Source of the DNA: Novosphingobium capsulatum NBRC 12533
Lineage (GTDB): Bacteria > Pseudomonadota > Alphaproteobacteria > Sphingomonadales > Sphingomonadaceae
Length of the DNA stretch: 64,000 bases
Direction of reading: 5' to 3'
NCBI RefSeq assembly: GCF_001598375.1
Contig: NZ_BCYV01000016.1
Coordinates: 62,001-126,000 of the forward strand
Shown piece by piece: positions 40,933 through 50,132 of the stretch (position 1 is the first letter of the stretch; every line of letters starts with the position of its first letter). The translations under genes and the position numbers were made by a program. The notes below the pieces were generated by a model. The model was not told where the DNA came from. It saw only the letters and a program-made list of their open reading frames with translations, and made no database searches.

Positions 40933-42093
40933 ATGAGCGCTGAGACGGCCATGTCGGCAGATATTTTGACTTCACCGCAGGGTTCGCGCGTCTCGAGCTG
41001 GGCGAAGCGGAATAAATGGTTTGTAATTTTCGTCATCATACCGACTTTGTTGACGGCGATTTACTACGGTTTTTTTGCTGCTGATATCTACGTTTCGGAA
41101 TCGAGATTCGTCATCAAGTCTCCGGATGACAAAAAGCCGCAAATGTCATCGCTGGCGAATCTGATTCAGACCACGGGGTTGTCCGCGGGCCAGGAGCAGG
41201 CGAACGAGGTGCTGGATTATGTGCGTTCACGCGACGCGCTTGCCGCCCTGGATCGGCACATGGCCGTCCGCCAGCGCTTTGCCAATGGTGGAGATATCTT
41301 CACGCGCTTTCCCAGTTTCATCACTGGAAACTCGTTCGAATACCTCTATCGTTATTATTCCAAAATGGTTGATGCCAGTCTGGATCCGCAGACCGGTACG
41401 GCCGTGGTGAAGGTGAAGGCATTCACGCCTGAAGATGCCTACCAAATCAATCGCAGCCTGCTCGGGCTCAGCGAAGATCTGGTCAATCGATTGAACGCGC
41501 GCGCGCGCGACCGGGGGATCGCCGAGGCGGAGCGCCAGGTGCAGATCGCCACCGAGCGCACCCGCAAGATCACCGCTGCCTTGACGGGATATCGCAACCA
41601 GGTTGCCTTGATCGATCCTGCCAAGCAAGCCGGCGGCGTGATCGAAATTGCCAACCAGATGGTTGCGCAGCGCTCGGCGTTGCAGGCGCAGTTGGAAACC
41701 ATGGAGCGCGAAACGCCACGCAACCCTGCCATTCCTGCTCTACGCAACCGCATTGCCGCAATCTCGTCGCAGATCGCCCAGCAGAATGGCAGGGTAGTTG
41801 GCGGCGCCAACACGATCGCATCCAAGTTGGGTAACTACGACGACCTGCTGGTTGAGCAGAAGTTTGCGAACGAAAATCTTACTGCCGCAAATGCCGGCCT
41901 GGTCCAGGCGCGTTCCGAGGCCCAGAAGCAGCAGTTTTATCTCGAGCGGGTCGTGGAGCCCAACCGGCCGGACACCGCACTGTTGCCGCATCGCTTGCTG
42001 GGCATCCTGACCGTGGCTGCGTCGTTGCTATGCCTTTATTTCATCGGCTGGATGCTCGTCATCGGCATTCTAGAGCACGCGCCTGAGAATTAA
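40933..42093 (+). CDS. kpsE: Capsule polysaccharide export inner-membrane protein (KpsE/CtrB-like)
   Basis: A 386-residue polysaccharide co-polymerase-type protein from ATG 40933. One N-terminal helix (29-50), a large periplasmic region with long coiled-coil helices (about 175-345, rich in Gln, Ala, Arg), and one C-terminal helix (about 356-378) give the KpsE/CtrB/BexC layout. YVSESRFVIKSPDDKK after the first helix is the usual periplasmic start. It bridges the KpsMT ABC transporter and the outer-membrane export channel. It is the first of three export genes: kpsM follows after 4 bp. GCAGGTAAT precedes the start. The longer reading to 40897 is less likely. Confidence 0.87.
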   Translation: MSAETAMSADILTSPQGSRVSSWAKRNKWFVIFVIIPTLLTAIYYGFFAADIYVSESRFVIKSPDDKKPQMSSLANLIQTTGLSAGQEQANEVLDYVRSRDALAALDRHMAVRQRFANGGDIFTRFPSFITGNSFEYLYRYYSKMVDASLDPQTGTAVVKVKAFTPEDAYQINRSLLGLSEDLVNRLNARARDRGIAEAERQVQIATERTRKITAALTGYRNQVALIDPAKQAGGVIEIANQMVAQRSALQAQLETMERETPRNPAIPALRNRIAAISSQIAQQNGRVVGGANTIASKLGNYDDLLVEQKFANENLTAANAGLVQARSEAQKQQFYLERVVEPNRPDTALLPHRLLGILTVAASLLCLYFIGWMLVIGILEHAPEN

Positions 42094-42097
42094 TGCG

Positions 42098-42895
42098 ATG
42101 AGCAGCGTCAAGCCGTCTCGTCTTCGCCAGGGCCTGAAGGTTCAGGGCCGCGTGATCCACGCGCTGATCATCCGCGAATTGATTACGCGGTTCGGCCGTG
42201 AAAACATCGGCTTCCTGTGGATGATGGTCGAGCCTTTGCTCTTTGCCGGCCTCGTCGCCATCATCTGGCGAATGATGCGCGGCTCGGAGGAGCATGGCGT
42301 CAGCATCGTGGCGTTCGTGGTGACGGGTTATATCCCGCTCACTCTGTTCCGCCACGTTGTGGGGAGGAGCGTGGCAATTTTCCAGGCCAACAGCAGCCTG
42401 ATGTATCACCGCCAGATTCAGATCCTTGATTTCGTCATCGTCCGCTTTCTGATCGAAATGCTGGGCACGATGATGGCATTCGTGTTCATCGCCACCATTC
42501 TCATCTGCTTCGATGCCTTTCCCATCCCTGCCGATCCAGGCCTGATGATTGCGGGATGGCTCGTATACTGTGCGTTTTCGTTTTCGTTGTGCTTAATGAT
42601 CGCGCCGCTGTCGGAAATGTCCGAAGTTCTGGAAAAATTTCTTCCGGTAACTACCTACATCATGATTCCGTTTTCAGGCTCGTTCACGATGGTTTCCTGG
42701 TTAAGCCCTGGGCTTCGGCAATACATCTTGTGGTCGCCATTTGTGAACGGCGTCGAAATGATGCGTGGCGGCATTTGGGGGGAGCATCTGGTTGTCTATT
42801 ATGACGTCTGGTATCCGCTCGGCGTATCGATGATTTTCTCTGCGATCGGACTAGTATTAATTCGCCGCGTGCGCCGAAAGATTGTTGTCGAATGA
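42098..42895 (+). CDS. kpsM: Capsule polysaccharide ABC transporter permease (KpsM)
   Basis: A 265-residue ABC-2 type permease with six membrane helices (about 38-58, 67-88, 112-140, 148-170, 180-200 and 235-255). The N-terminal IHALIIRELITRFGRENIGFLW and the end RGGIWGEHLVVYYDVWYPL are typical of KpsM/BexB/CtrC. With KpsT it exports the lipid-linked capsule polymer. The stop overlaps the kpsT start by four bases. No clear ribosome site is seen, which fits coupling to kpsE. Confidence 0.9.
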   Translation: MSSVKPSRLRQGLKVQGRVIHALIIRELITRFGRENIGFLWMMVEPLLFAGLVAIIWRMMRGSEEHGVSIVAFVVTGYIPLTLFRHVVGRSVAIFQANSSLMYHRQIQILDFVIVRFLIEMLGTMMAFVFIATILICFDAFPIPADPGLMIAGWLVYCAFSFSLCLMIAPLSEMSEVLEKFLPVTTYIMIPFSGSFTMVSWLSPGLRQYILWSPFVNGVEMMRGGIWGEHLVVYYDVWYPLGVSMIFSAIGLVLIRRVRRKIVVE

Positions 42896-43539
42896 TCGTG
42901 TGCCAAAATCTTAGCAAGTCCTATCCCATGGGTCATGGGCGCAAGCACGTGCTGCGGGACTTGAGTTTGCGCGTCAATCCGGCTGACAAGATTGCTCTGC
43001 TCGGGCGTAACGGCGCGGGCAAGTCAACGTTCATCAAGCTGCTCGGTGGCGTGGAACTGCCGACGTCCGGCACCATTCGCCGGACGATGTCGATCTCATG
43101 GCCGCTCGGCTTCAACGGTGGCTTCCAGGGCAGTCTGACTGGCTACGATAATGCGCGCTTCATCGCGCGGATTTATGGCAAGCCGTATGATTGGATGAAG
43201 GACTTCATCGAGGATTTTACCGAGCTCGGTCGTCAGCTCAACATGCCTGTGAAGACCTACTCATCGGGCATGCGGGCGCGGTTGGCGTTTGGGTTGTCGC
43301 TGGCGATCGATTTTGATTGCTATCTCATCGATGAAATCATCCTCGTTGGTGACGCCAATTTTCGTGAGAAATGTCATTACGAGCTTTTCGAGCGCCGCAA
43401 GGATCGAACGCTGATTCTGGCCTCGCATGATATGGGCGCAATCCGCGATTTCTGTAACCGCGCTGTCGTGTTCCGAGATGGCCAGGCCACCGAGACGGAT
43501 GATGTGGCGCGGGCAATTGAAGAGTATGAGCGGCTTTAA
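42892..43539 (+). CDS. kpsT: Capsule polysaccharide ABC transporter ATPase (KpsT)
   Basis: A 215-residue ATPase: Walker A GRNGAGKST (38-46), signature YSSGMRARL, Walker B CYLIDEI and the switch His in LASHDMGAI. The length and absence of a C-terminal carbohydrate-binding extension match KpsT/CtrD, not the Wzt of O-antigens. It ends the export trio; the 332 bp that follow are gene-free. Codon use is slightly less GC-rich than in the operons to the left. Confidence 0.92.
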   Translation: MIVCQNLSKSYPMGHGRKHVLRDLSLRVNPADKIALLGRNGAGKSTFIKLLGGVELPTSGTIRRTMSISWPLGFNGGFQGSLTGYDNARFIARIYGKPYDWMKDFIEDFTELGRQLNMPVKTYSSGMRARLAFGLSLAIDFDCYLIDEIILVGDANFREKCHYELFERRKDRTLILASHDMGAIRDFCNRAVVFRDGQATETDDVARAIEEYERL

Positions 43540-43871
43540 TCACTGCGTCATTTTGGGGGATGCGGTGATTGTCCGAGAGGCATGGGCAGGGTGTTTGGCC
43601 GTATGGGGATCGCAGGCCGATGTGGCACGGTGAGATGCTGCTTAAGTCTATGCTTAGAAGCGAAGGTCGCCAGGCGAAAGCAGAGATGTGGGTTGATCCA
43701 GCACCTTGACGGATGCGAGGCATTCCATCTAGACCTCCGGGCGATTGCGCGATGTTGAAGCGAGATGGCTGTTTTGGACATTCGAAATTGTCAAACTTGA
43801 CGATAATGTTGACGACACCTGAATTTCGCCTTTGGCGCTGCACAAGTAACTAGAAACGGATTGCATATTCT
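43540..43871. other. Gene-free gap between kpsT and a glycosyltransferase
   Basis: These 332 bases hold no credible coding frame. Near the right end are GTCAA and TTGAC arms two bases apart (43790-43801) and two TTGACG hexamers (43797-43802, 43809-43814) that could be promoter -35 elements or an operator for the gene starting at 43872. No terminator-like hairpin was noticed after kpsT. Confidence 0.4.
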
Positions 43872-45377
43872 GTGACCAATCAAAAGATATTGTTTGTCTC
43901 GGACAGTCTTGGCACTCCGATTCATGCTCGCGGCATTTTCAATTTTAGTTACGGTATTGTGCAGATTCTCAAGGATCTGTCATTTTCCGTTGACCTGTTG
44001 GTCGAGCCTCCGACGGCCGGCGTGTACAATCGCGTGGCACGGGGCGCTATCGACACCCTAAGCACAATTCAAGCCAAAGCTGTTCTGGCAGATCTCTTCA
44101 AGCACTTCCAGGGTGATCGTTTCAGCTTTGAGTGGCACTATCCCAATCGTGCCTTTCAGCGCCTGTGCGACGAATTCCCCGATCTTGCCAATCTTCAGCT
44201 GACCATAGATGATGGTCGTCGCGTTGAAGCGCAGAAATATCTCCCAGCAGATCAGGATATATTTCGCGAGTTTCGTGGAAATCTGCTGACAGATCATCTG
44301 TTGCTGTTTGATGGGTTCGTGATTTCTCCGCGTGTTTACGGGGAGTCGTTTCGGCGCGCTATTCATGGTGTGCGGCCTAATATTGTCGATGCCGCGGGGT
44401 ATGACTACGTTTTTGTCGATACGCCCCATTGCGTTGATTTCATCAATATTCCGCAGGAAAAAATCATTTTTGTTGTCCACGATGTGATTCCGCTCATCGA
44501 ATGGATGGCGTATGATTGGCGGGAAATGTTTGTGAACAAGCTTTCTGCAACTGCGAAAGCCGGACGCAATGGTATCTTTGTTTCTGAAACTACCCGCTCA
44601 TATTTCGAAGAGCTTTATCCTGCTCTTGAGCTTACTTCTAGCACGATCATCTATCCGCCGGTGCGAAAAGAGGTTGCAAACGCTGCTCAAATTATCGGGC
44701 GCAAGCTGAAAGCGGACTATATCCGCGACATTGCCGACAACAAAGCGGCTGAGTTTGCTGGTTACGCATTGAAGTCAAGCGATCAACCTGCAGAGGTTGA
44801 GCGTACGCGTTGGCGTGCAAATAAGCCTGCCGCATCAGCAATGCCCACCTGGAATGGCGATCTTCCTTATTTCTGCACAGTGCTATCGGACGAGCCAAGA
44901 AAGAATATTACTGTGCTTGTCGAAGCGTCTAAGATGCTCGTTGGGCGTGCTAATATTGTTGTGATGGGCCAGATCAATGGCAATGCGCATATGAACGAGC
45001 GGCCGGAGCTTTTCCCGAATCTTCATTTTACCGGCTACGTTTCCAACGGGCAGAAGTTTGACTTGTTGAGTGCCTGCGAGGCATTCATTTTCCCCAGCTT
45101 CTCAGAAGGTTTCGGGATTCCGATCATCGAAGCAGCGTTGTTTGGCGCGCCGATCATTTGTTCCGACATTCCGGTTTTCCGTGAGGTGACGGACGGCAAG
45201 GCAGCGTTCTTCCCTCCATCTGACGCGGACGCTCTCGTGGCGCAGATTGAGCGCTTTCTGAACGACCCTGCAGAACGGGATACCGGCGGCGCGCTCAAGT
45301 CTTTTGCTCAGGAAGCATTCGTGCAGTCATCCCTGAAAGGCCGGCTCGCCAGTATTTTTGCGCACGAGGAAGTATAA
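43872..45377 (+). CDS. GT4-type glycosyltransferase, less GC-rich
   Basis: A 501-residue family 4 (GT-B) glycosyltransferase starting at GTG 43872. The N-terminal half begins KILFVSDSLGTP; the C-terminal half has RKNITVLVEASKML, FTGYVSNGQKFDLLSACEAF and the catalytic E-x7-E pair in EGFGIPIIEA. By eye its base composition is near half GC, lower than most neighbours, which suggests separate acquisition, common in capsule loci. It is about 100 residues longer than simple GT4 proteins because of an insert around residues 270-320. The next two genes follow closely on the same strand. Confidence 0.88.
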   Translation: MTNQKILFVSDSLGTPIHARGIFNFSYGIVQILKDLSFSVDLLVEPPTAGVYNRVARGAIDTLSTIQAKAVLADLFKHFQGDRFSFEWHYPNRAFQRLCDEFPDLANLQLTIDDGRRVEAQKYLPADQDIFREFRGNLLTDHLLLFDGFVISPRVYGESFRRAIHGVRPNIVDAAGYDYVFVDTPHCVDFINIPQEKIIFVVHDVIPLIEWMAYDWREMFVNKLSATAKAGRNGIFVSETTRSYFEELYPALELTSSTIIYPPVRKEVANAAQIIGRKLKADYIRDIADNKAAEFAGYALKSSDQPAEVERTRWRANKPAASAMPTWNGDLPYFCTVLSDEPRKNITVLVEASKMLVGRANIVVMGQINGNAHMNERPELFPNLHFTGYVSNGQKFDLLSACEAFIFPSFSEGFGIPIIEAALFGAPIICSDIPVFREVTDGKAAFFPPSDADALVAQIERFLNDPAERDTGGALKSFAQEAFVQSSLKGRLASIFAHEEV

Positions 45378-45378
45378 G

Positions 45379-45738
45379 ATGAGCGCCGTTACCCATCTCA
45401 ACCAAGTCGGTTTTCCGGCGCTCCTTGATACGCTACGCGCTTCTTTCCCTGGAGCTATAGCCATTGATTACCCCGCAGTATGTGGGTTCTCGGCTGACAA
45501 GCTGCTAACGGATGATCAAGCGATGGCGATCAACCGTCTTGGAATGGCGCTTGGCATGCTGATAGATCTCAAGTTGGCGCGAGGACACTTTTACGAATCC
45601 CAGGATGCGACATATTACTGGGATTATCACCTAACTCCGGCAGGGTATCGCGCGCTTTCCATGCGCGCCGTTGTCACCGAGGCCACGTTGCAGGGAGTGC
45701 TTGCGGCACTGGCCGAGACCGTGCCGGAAAGAGCTTGA
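45379..45738 (+). CDS. Short protein resembling the C-terminal block of SGNH hydrolases
   Basis: A 119-residue protein from ATG 45379, with GAGGAAG upstream. It lies 1 bp after the preceding glycosyltransferase stop and 6 bp before the next start, so it belongs to the same transcript. The block YYWDYHLTPAGYRAL (about 77-91) looks like the Asp-x-x-His element near the end of SGNH hydrolases, but no Gly-Asp-Ser block precedes it. It may be a remnant of an acetyl-ester hydrolase, a stand-alone derived domain, or unrelated. No signal peptide. Confidence 0.6.
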   Translation: MSAVTHLNQVGFPALLDTLRASFPGAIAIDYPAVCGFSADKLLTDDQAMAINRLGMALGMLIDLKLARGHFYESQDATYYWDYHLTPAGYRALSMRAVVTEATLQGVLAALAETVPERA

Positions 45739-45744
45739 GCATAT

Positions 45745-47712
45745 ATGTCATCGGTTGGGTTTAATCGCGTGCGCTTTACCAAAGGGGCGGGTGATTTCTC
45801 ACCGGTGATATATTTGGATATCGTCGATCTCTTGGCCTATGTGCGGTCGAATATCACAGTAAGTGGTATTCAGCGCGTTGTGGTTAACTTAATTGCCGAC
45901 GGTGAGGCTGCGGCAGCGCGGAATGGCGCAAGTTTCGTGCTTGTTGCACCAGAGTATGATCGGAAGTTAGTATACGCGGTTGACAGCACTGCTGTGCAGA
46001 AGATGCTGTCGGCGCTGGATGATGCTCGGCTAGATCGCACCGCGCTCGATCGCGCAATTGATGCGGTCTATTCGAGCCGTGAATTGGTGTTTCCCGCTGC
46101 AGACGATGTGTTTGTCATTGCTGGCGCATTCTGGATTTACAGCGATTACGACATCCTGATGGCCATGCGGCGGCGGGGTGTGCGAGTGGTTGCCTTCATT
46201 CATGACCTCATCCAGATTAGCCACCCCGAATTCGTGCATGTCGACGCGACAGAGCGGTTCCGCCGCGCGTTTGTGGACATCGCATCCAGTTCTGCGGGAT
46301 TGCTGACGAATTCCCATTATGTTGCCCAGGACACAAAGCGTTTTCTGGCTGAGCGCACTACCATGACCTTGCCGGTCAGCGCTGTACCCTTGGCGACCGA
46401 ACTGCCAGCGCGCTCATTTGCTGCAATGGATCGCACTACCTCCGATCCGCGGATCGCACGTTTGCTTGCCACGCCTTATGTGCTTTCGGTTTCAACCATC
46501 GAAATCCGGAAAAACCATAGTTACATGGTAAAGGTTTGGGAGGAGCTAATTGCGTCAGGCGATACGGCGGTTCCTGATCTTGTATTTGTAGGGAAAATTG
46601 GCTGGGATATTGATCCCTTCATTTCGGATCTGGCGCGGCACGAGAACCTCGGCGGCAAGCTGCATATTCTAAGCGATGTTGGCGACGAGGATCTTGCCAC
46701 GCTTTACCGCCATGCCGCCTTCACGATGTACATGAGTTTCGTCGAAGGGTTCGGTTTGCCGGTTGCAGAAAGCCTGGCTTACGGTGTTCCTTGCATTGCA
46801 TCTGATCGATCGTCGATGCCCGAGGTTGGCGGCGATCTGGCACGCTATCTCGATCCTCACGATATCTCGGGTGGAGTGGCTCTGGTTCGCCGACTGCTGA
46901 TGGATCCAGACGAGTTGGCGCACTGGCGCGCTCAAGTCGTCGCGCACTTCCGCGTTCGTACCTGGGCCGAATTCACCGATGACTTCGTTGCTGCAGCACT
47001 GTCTGTTCCGGCACCGCGGGCAGAAGTCTGTAACGCTCGTTTCGCGTCGGGTGAAATTCACGGCATGGGCCGTTGGGAGGTCGCCCGGCGAGATGCACGC
47101 GGAGAGTCCCTGGGATATCTCGCGGCCAGCCGTCTCCACGGTTGGGGGGGCAATGACGATTGGGGCTGCTGGGCTGAAGGGGCAAATGCCACGCTTGTGC
47201 TTGCCACCGATCTTGCGCCAGGTGATCCAGTCACTGTTCAGATTTTGGTAAAGAGCGCCGCGGGAAAGCCAATGAGGCTGGGCGTGCGTTTCGGTGAGGA
47301 TGCTGGCGGTGACATGGTTGATCTGGGTGATCTGCCCAACCGCGCGGTTTGGCGTCGATGCAACGGTACGATAGGTCGCAACGGCACACTTGCGCTTCGC
47401 TTTGATTGTGATGGCGATTGCGGGCCGGCGGGCTATTTTGCTCTTCTAGCTATCGCATTTGCCCGCAGTGATGACATCGAGGGCCGCATGGCGATCGTCG
47501 AGACACTAGCCCTTGATCGACACCGCATGGCATCGCCGGCGCGGCTTCCTCGCCGCAAGGCACGCGTTACGCCCATATCCCGTGAATGGGTGGATCCGGT
47601 GTGGTATCTGGAAACATACCCAGACGTGCAATTGCTCGGCATGTCTGCAGAGGCGCACTTCGAATGGTTGGGCCGTCGCCTTGGTCGCAGACCCAATGGG
47701 TCCGTCGATTAG
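45745..47712 (+). CDS. GT4 glycosyltransferase with beta-domain and short C-terminal module
   Basis: A 655-residue protein. Residues about 20-410 are a GT-B fold: opening SNITVSGIQRVVVNL, middle STIEIRKNHSYMVKVWEEL and the E-x7-E pair in EGFGLPVAES. Residues about 430-590 form a strand-rich region (GWGGNDDWGCWAEG, VTVQILVKSAAG) that looks like a carbohydrate-binding beta-sandwich. The last 41 residues carry DPVWYLETYPDV, then an H and GRRLGRRPN, a module also found at the end of the mini-protein encoded at 47714-48133. The stop is one base from the convergent gene's stop. It is probably a capsule glycosyltransferase; the linkage is unknown. Confidence 0.85.
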   Translation: MSSVGFNRVRFTKGAGDFSPVIYLDIVDLLAYVRSNITVSGIQRVVVNLIADGEAAAARNGASFVLVAPEYDRKLVYAVDSTAVQKMLSALDDARLDRTALDRAIDAVYSSRELVFPAADDVFVIAGAFWIYSDYDILMAMRRRGVRVVAFIHDLIQISHPEFVHVDATERFRRAFVDIASSSAGLLTNSHYVAQDTKRFLAERTTMTLPVSAVPLATELPARSFAAMDRTTSDPRIARLLATPYVLSVSTIEIRKNHSYMVKVWEELIASGDTAVPDLVFVGKIGWDIDPFISDLARHENLGGKLHILSDVGDEDLATLYRHAAFTMYMSFVEGFGLPVAESLAYGVPCIASDRSSMPEVGGDLARYLDPHDISGGVALVRRLLMDPDELAHWRAQVVAHFRVRTWAEFTDDFVAAALSVPAPRAEVCNARFASGEIHGMGRWEVARRDARGESLGYLAASRLHGWGGNDDWGCWAEGANATLVLATDLAPGDPVTVQILVKSAAGKPMRLGVRFGEDAGGDMVDLGDLPNRAVWRRCNGTIGRNGTLALRFDCDGDCGPAGYFALLAIAFARSDDIEGRMAIVETLALDRHRMASPARLPRRKARVTPISREWVDPVWYLETYPDVQLLGMSAEAHFEWLGRRLGRRPNGSVD

Positions 47713-47713
47713 T

Positions 47714-48133
47714 TTAGCGCTTGCGGCCCTCATCCATTCCATGACGTAGATAATGGATCAGCGGATCGAATTTTGCGGCGGCAACATCAGCATAACGGCG
47801 CAGATAGGCGGCGCTATCAAACAGGTCGGCAGTATCTGCCAGTTCTTCTGCTCGGCCTTTCCCGAGCAAGGATCGCAGGGACGTTCGCTGTGCGCGCGGC
47901 TTTAGCAGCAGTAGAGCGAGCCGCCGCAGCCAGTTGTTCAATTCTGCCTTCTCAGCAGCATCAGCCTCAGCCAGCCGCAACATTTCGGACAAGGTAGCAA
48001 TCTCTAAGCTCGCCTGCGCGATGCGCCGCTCAAGTGCGCGGATAGTGGCAGCGGCGTGATCATCGCCAGCAGCCACATGATTCCCGCTCCTCGTCGAAGC
48101 GGATGCATCAAAAACCGGGGTTCCGCTCGACAT
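47714..48133 (-). CDS. Coiled-coil mini-protein with C-terminal YADV/HYLxxG module
   Basis: A 139-residue protein from ATG 48133 (TTG 48142 is an alternative). Residues about 25-65 are an amphipathic helix rich in Ala, Glu and Leu (ALERRIAQASLEIATLSEML), likely a coiled coil. A basic stretch (LLLLKPRAQRTSLRS) follows, then the C-terminal block FDSAAYLRRYADVAAAKF, HYLRHGMDEGR. That block corresponds to the last 41 residues of the convergent GT4 protein. No catalytic domain is present. A role as assembly partner or regulator of a capsule enzyme is a guess. It follows a glycosyltransferase gene on the same strand by 256 bp. Confidence 0.7.
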   Translation of the reverse strand: MSSGTPVFDASASTRSGNHVAAGDDHAAATIRALERRIAQASLEIATLSEMLRLAEADAAEKAELNNWLRRLALLLLKPRAQRTSLRSLLGKGRAEELADTADLFDSAAYLRRYADVAAAKFDPLIHYLRHGMDEGRKR

Positions 48134-48364
48134 TCTAACCAATAATCCCTTGAGATTTTAACGCTCCCCTTGGCGGGGCCCGTAACAGATGTATGTGCTT
48201 TTGTGCAGCGTCGTGCAACTGTCGCGCGGTAAGGCAAGGCGGTCTGTGCACGTCGAGGTCAGCAGCGTGACGGACGTATCGTGGGAGGCACCCGCTTGTC
48301 CGAACCCCGGACCTGCTTCCCAATGAACATTTATTCCGCACTTACACGCTAACTGTGGGGCGTG

Positions 48365-48400
48365 GCCCTCAGATAGGAGGGCAGGCCGATCACATCGGCC
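48365..48400 (-). terminator. Two consecutive hairpins at the end of the glycosyltransferase gene
   Basis: GGCCGAT (48384-48390) and ATCGGCC (48394-48400) form a 7-bp stem over the stop codon, and GCCCTC (48365-48370) and GAGGGC (48377-48382) form a 6-bp stem right after it. On the minus strand both lie at the 3' end of the gene 48390-50132. No long T-run follows. The rest of the 256-bp gap to 48133 shows nothing recognisable. Confidence 0.45.
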
Positions 48401-50132
48401 CACCCCGCAAGACTTCCAGCCACCGGTTTCCCACGGCTGCGGGTGAATAGACGGCCTCGATGTGCTGCCTGCCTCGGTTAGCCAAACCGTCCCGCCAGAT
48501 GTGGTCGTTAGCCACCCGCTGCATCATCTTGGCAGCCGCTACGACATCCGGCTCGGCCCACTGCTGGCCCGCGCCGAACGGATATTCTCCCGCAGCCACA
48601 GCGCAGAGCCTTACTGGCACCAGGGCGGCTGTGTCGAATTGGGTGAAGTCCAGGTTGCCTGAGTGGGCCGTGACGATTACCGGAAGGCCGAGTGCCATCG
48701 CTTCGGCGATGTTGCGTCCAAAACCTTCGGCGCGGTGGAGCGACATGAAGCAATCGCAGGCGCGGTAGAGATCGAGCAGGGCGCCGCGTTCCAGCGATTG
48801 ATCGAGGAGAAACAGCCGATGATCGTCCGCGGCCCGCCTTTCGAGCGCGGCCCATGCTGGTGAGTCTTTTGCCCGAATGCCCTTGATCACCAAGCCCACG
48901 CTGCGGTCGTCGCGGGCAAATGCGCGGTCGAATGCGGCGAGGCATGCTTCAGGGTTTTTGCGCGCGCTGTGCGACAGTGCGTCATAGGCGAACACGAACA
49001 GGAACCGATCGTCGGGCAAGCCGAAGTCTTGCCGGCGAAGTCCGGCTGTCTCATCGACGCAGACGGCCATGGGCATGTGCTGCACCGGGATCGGCGATGA
49101 TCGTAGATAGGCGTCGCGGGTGTAAAGTGTCGATGCCCACACCTCGTCGACAAATGCATAGGCTTGTCGCCACGCATCGGGAAACTCTGGCAACTCCCAT
49201 GGCCAGAAGCCGATGAGATGCTGCCCTTCGAATGCACGCTTTCCAATGGCGTTGACGGCCTGGATCGTATCGATCCCTGTCGTGCAGAATATGGTGTGAC
49301 GGAAAGGGAGGGTATTGGAGATCACGCCTTCCAGGCTGTCGTCCTCGTTGCGGATCTGCACGCCGCTCGAAATGTCGTAGATCGTGAAGGGAACCTCTGC
49401 CGCGGCGAGCGCGCGCGCAGCCATGCGCACGTCTTCGCCGATGCCGAAGCGACCGCGGGGATAGCCGACCAGATTGACGCCGAAGGGACGCGCTGGATCG
49501 GGGTGGGGGCGCCCGCCATATGCCAGGCCTATGCGGGGATCAGCGAGCAGGCTCCATCGAATTGCACCACGCTGTTGCAGCCAGGCAGCGAATCCGGGGT
49601 TACGCGGGCTACCAAACTGCTCATGCAGCGACGGCAGGGCATCCCAGGCCCAGCGCATGATCAACGGAATTCCGGTTTCGCTGTCTTGCCGCATCAACGC
49701 CTGTGCCTGGGCGTCGGTGAGCAGGGCCGACCAGTCGAATTTCTCGATCCCGTCCAGGAAGTACCAGCGCGCTACACGCTCTTGCCCGTCCGGCGTTGCC
49801 ATGTCGGCCGGTGCGAAACCTTCGCGCAGCGCAGCTTCCCGCATCAGCCAGGTTATGGGCACAGGCCCGTGTTGCGGCACGCGCGGGTGAGGGCGGTGCC
49901 AAGGCGTGAGAGCGTCTCGCGTTTCTTTGTCGACGACAAATCCCGTTTCGCGAAAGCCGTGAAACAGGAACCACATCAACAGGGCGTGCCGGCCGGATTT
50001 CCGTGACAGACCGAAGGCGGCTTGCAGATCCGGGCGCTCGGCCCAGGTCTGCCGCGCGATGGCCGGCAAACGCAAGCGCGCGGGGCGTTTTCTCCTGCCG
50101 ATCCGTCCGACGCGAGAAAGTAGTTTACGCAA
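48390..50132 (-). CDS. GT4-type glycosyltransferase
   Basis: A glycosyltransferase whose C-terminal part (about residues 240-570) is GT-B type: VNLVGYPRGRFGIGEDVRMA at the domain start, VWASTLYTRDAYL, FVFAYDALSHSARKNPEAC and the E-x7-E pair in EGFGRNIAEAM. The reading frame is open to 50396 but the extra sequence is Arg/Pro-rich; I choose the TTG at 50132 (protein start LRKLLSRVGRIG, 580 residues) because AAAGGCGGGG precedes it. That start is uncertain. An N-terminal region of about 200 residues (WFLFHGFRETG, WLMREAALREG) has no assignment. It is divergent from the rfb operon. Confidence 0.8.
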   Translation of the reverse strand: MRKLLSRVGRIGRRKRPARLRLPAIARQTWAERPDLQAAFGLSRKSGRHALLMWFLFHGFRETGFVVDKETRDALTPWHRPHPRVPQHGPVPITWLMREAALREGFAPADMATPDGQERVARWYFLDGIEKFDWSALLTDAQAQALMRQDSETGIPLIMRWAWDALPSLHEQFGSPRNPGFAAWLQQRGAIRWSLLADPRIGLAYGGRPHPDPARPFGVNLVGYPRGRFGIGEDVRMAARALAAAEVPFTIYDISSGVQIRNEDDSLEGVISNTLPFRHTIFCTTGIDTIQAVNAIGKRAFEGQHLIGFWPWELPEFPDAWRQAYAFVDEVWASTLYTRDAYLRSSPIPVQHMPMAVCVDETAGLRRQDFGLPDDRFLFVFAYDALSHSARKNPEACLAAFDRAFARDDRSVGLVIKGIRAKDSPAWAALERRAADDHRLFLLDQSLERGALLDLYRACDCFMSLHRAEGFGRNIAEAMALGLPVIVTAHSGNLDFTQFDTAALVPVRLCAVAAGEYPFGAGQQWAEPDVVAAAKMMQRVANDHIWRDGLANRGRQHIEAVYSPAAVGNRWLEVLRGGPM

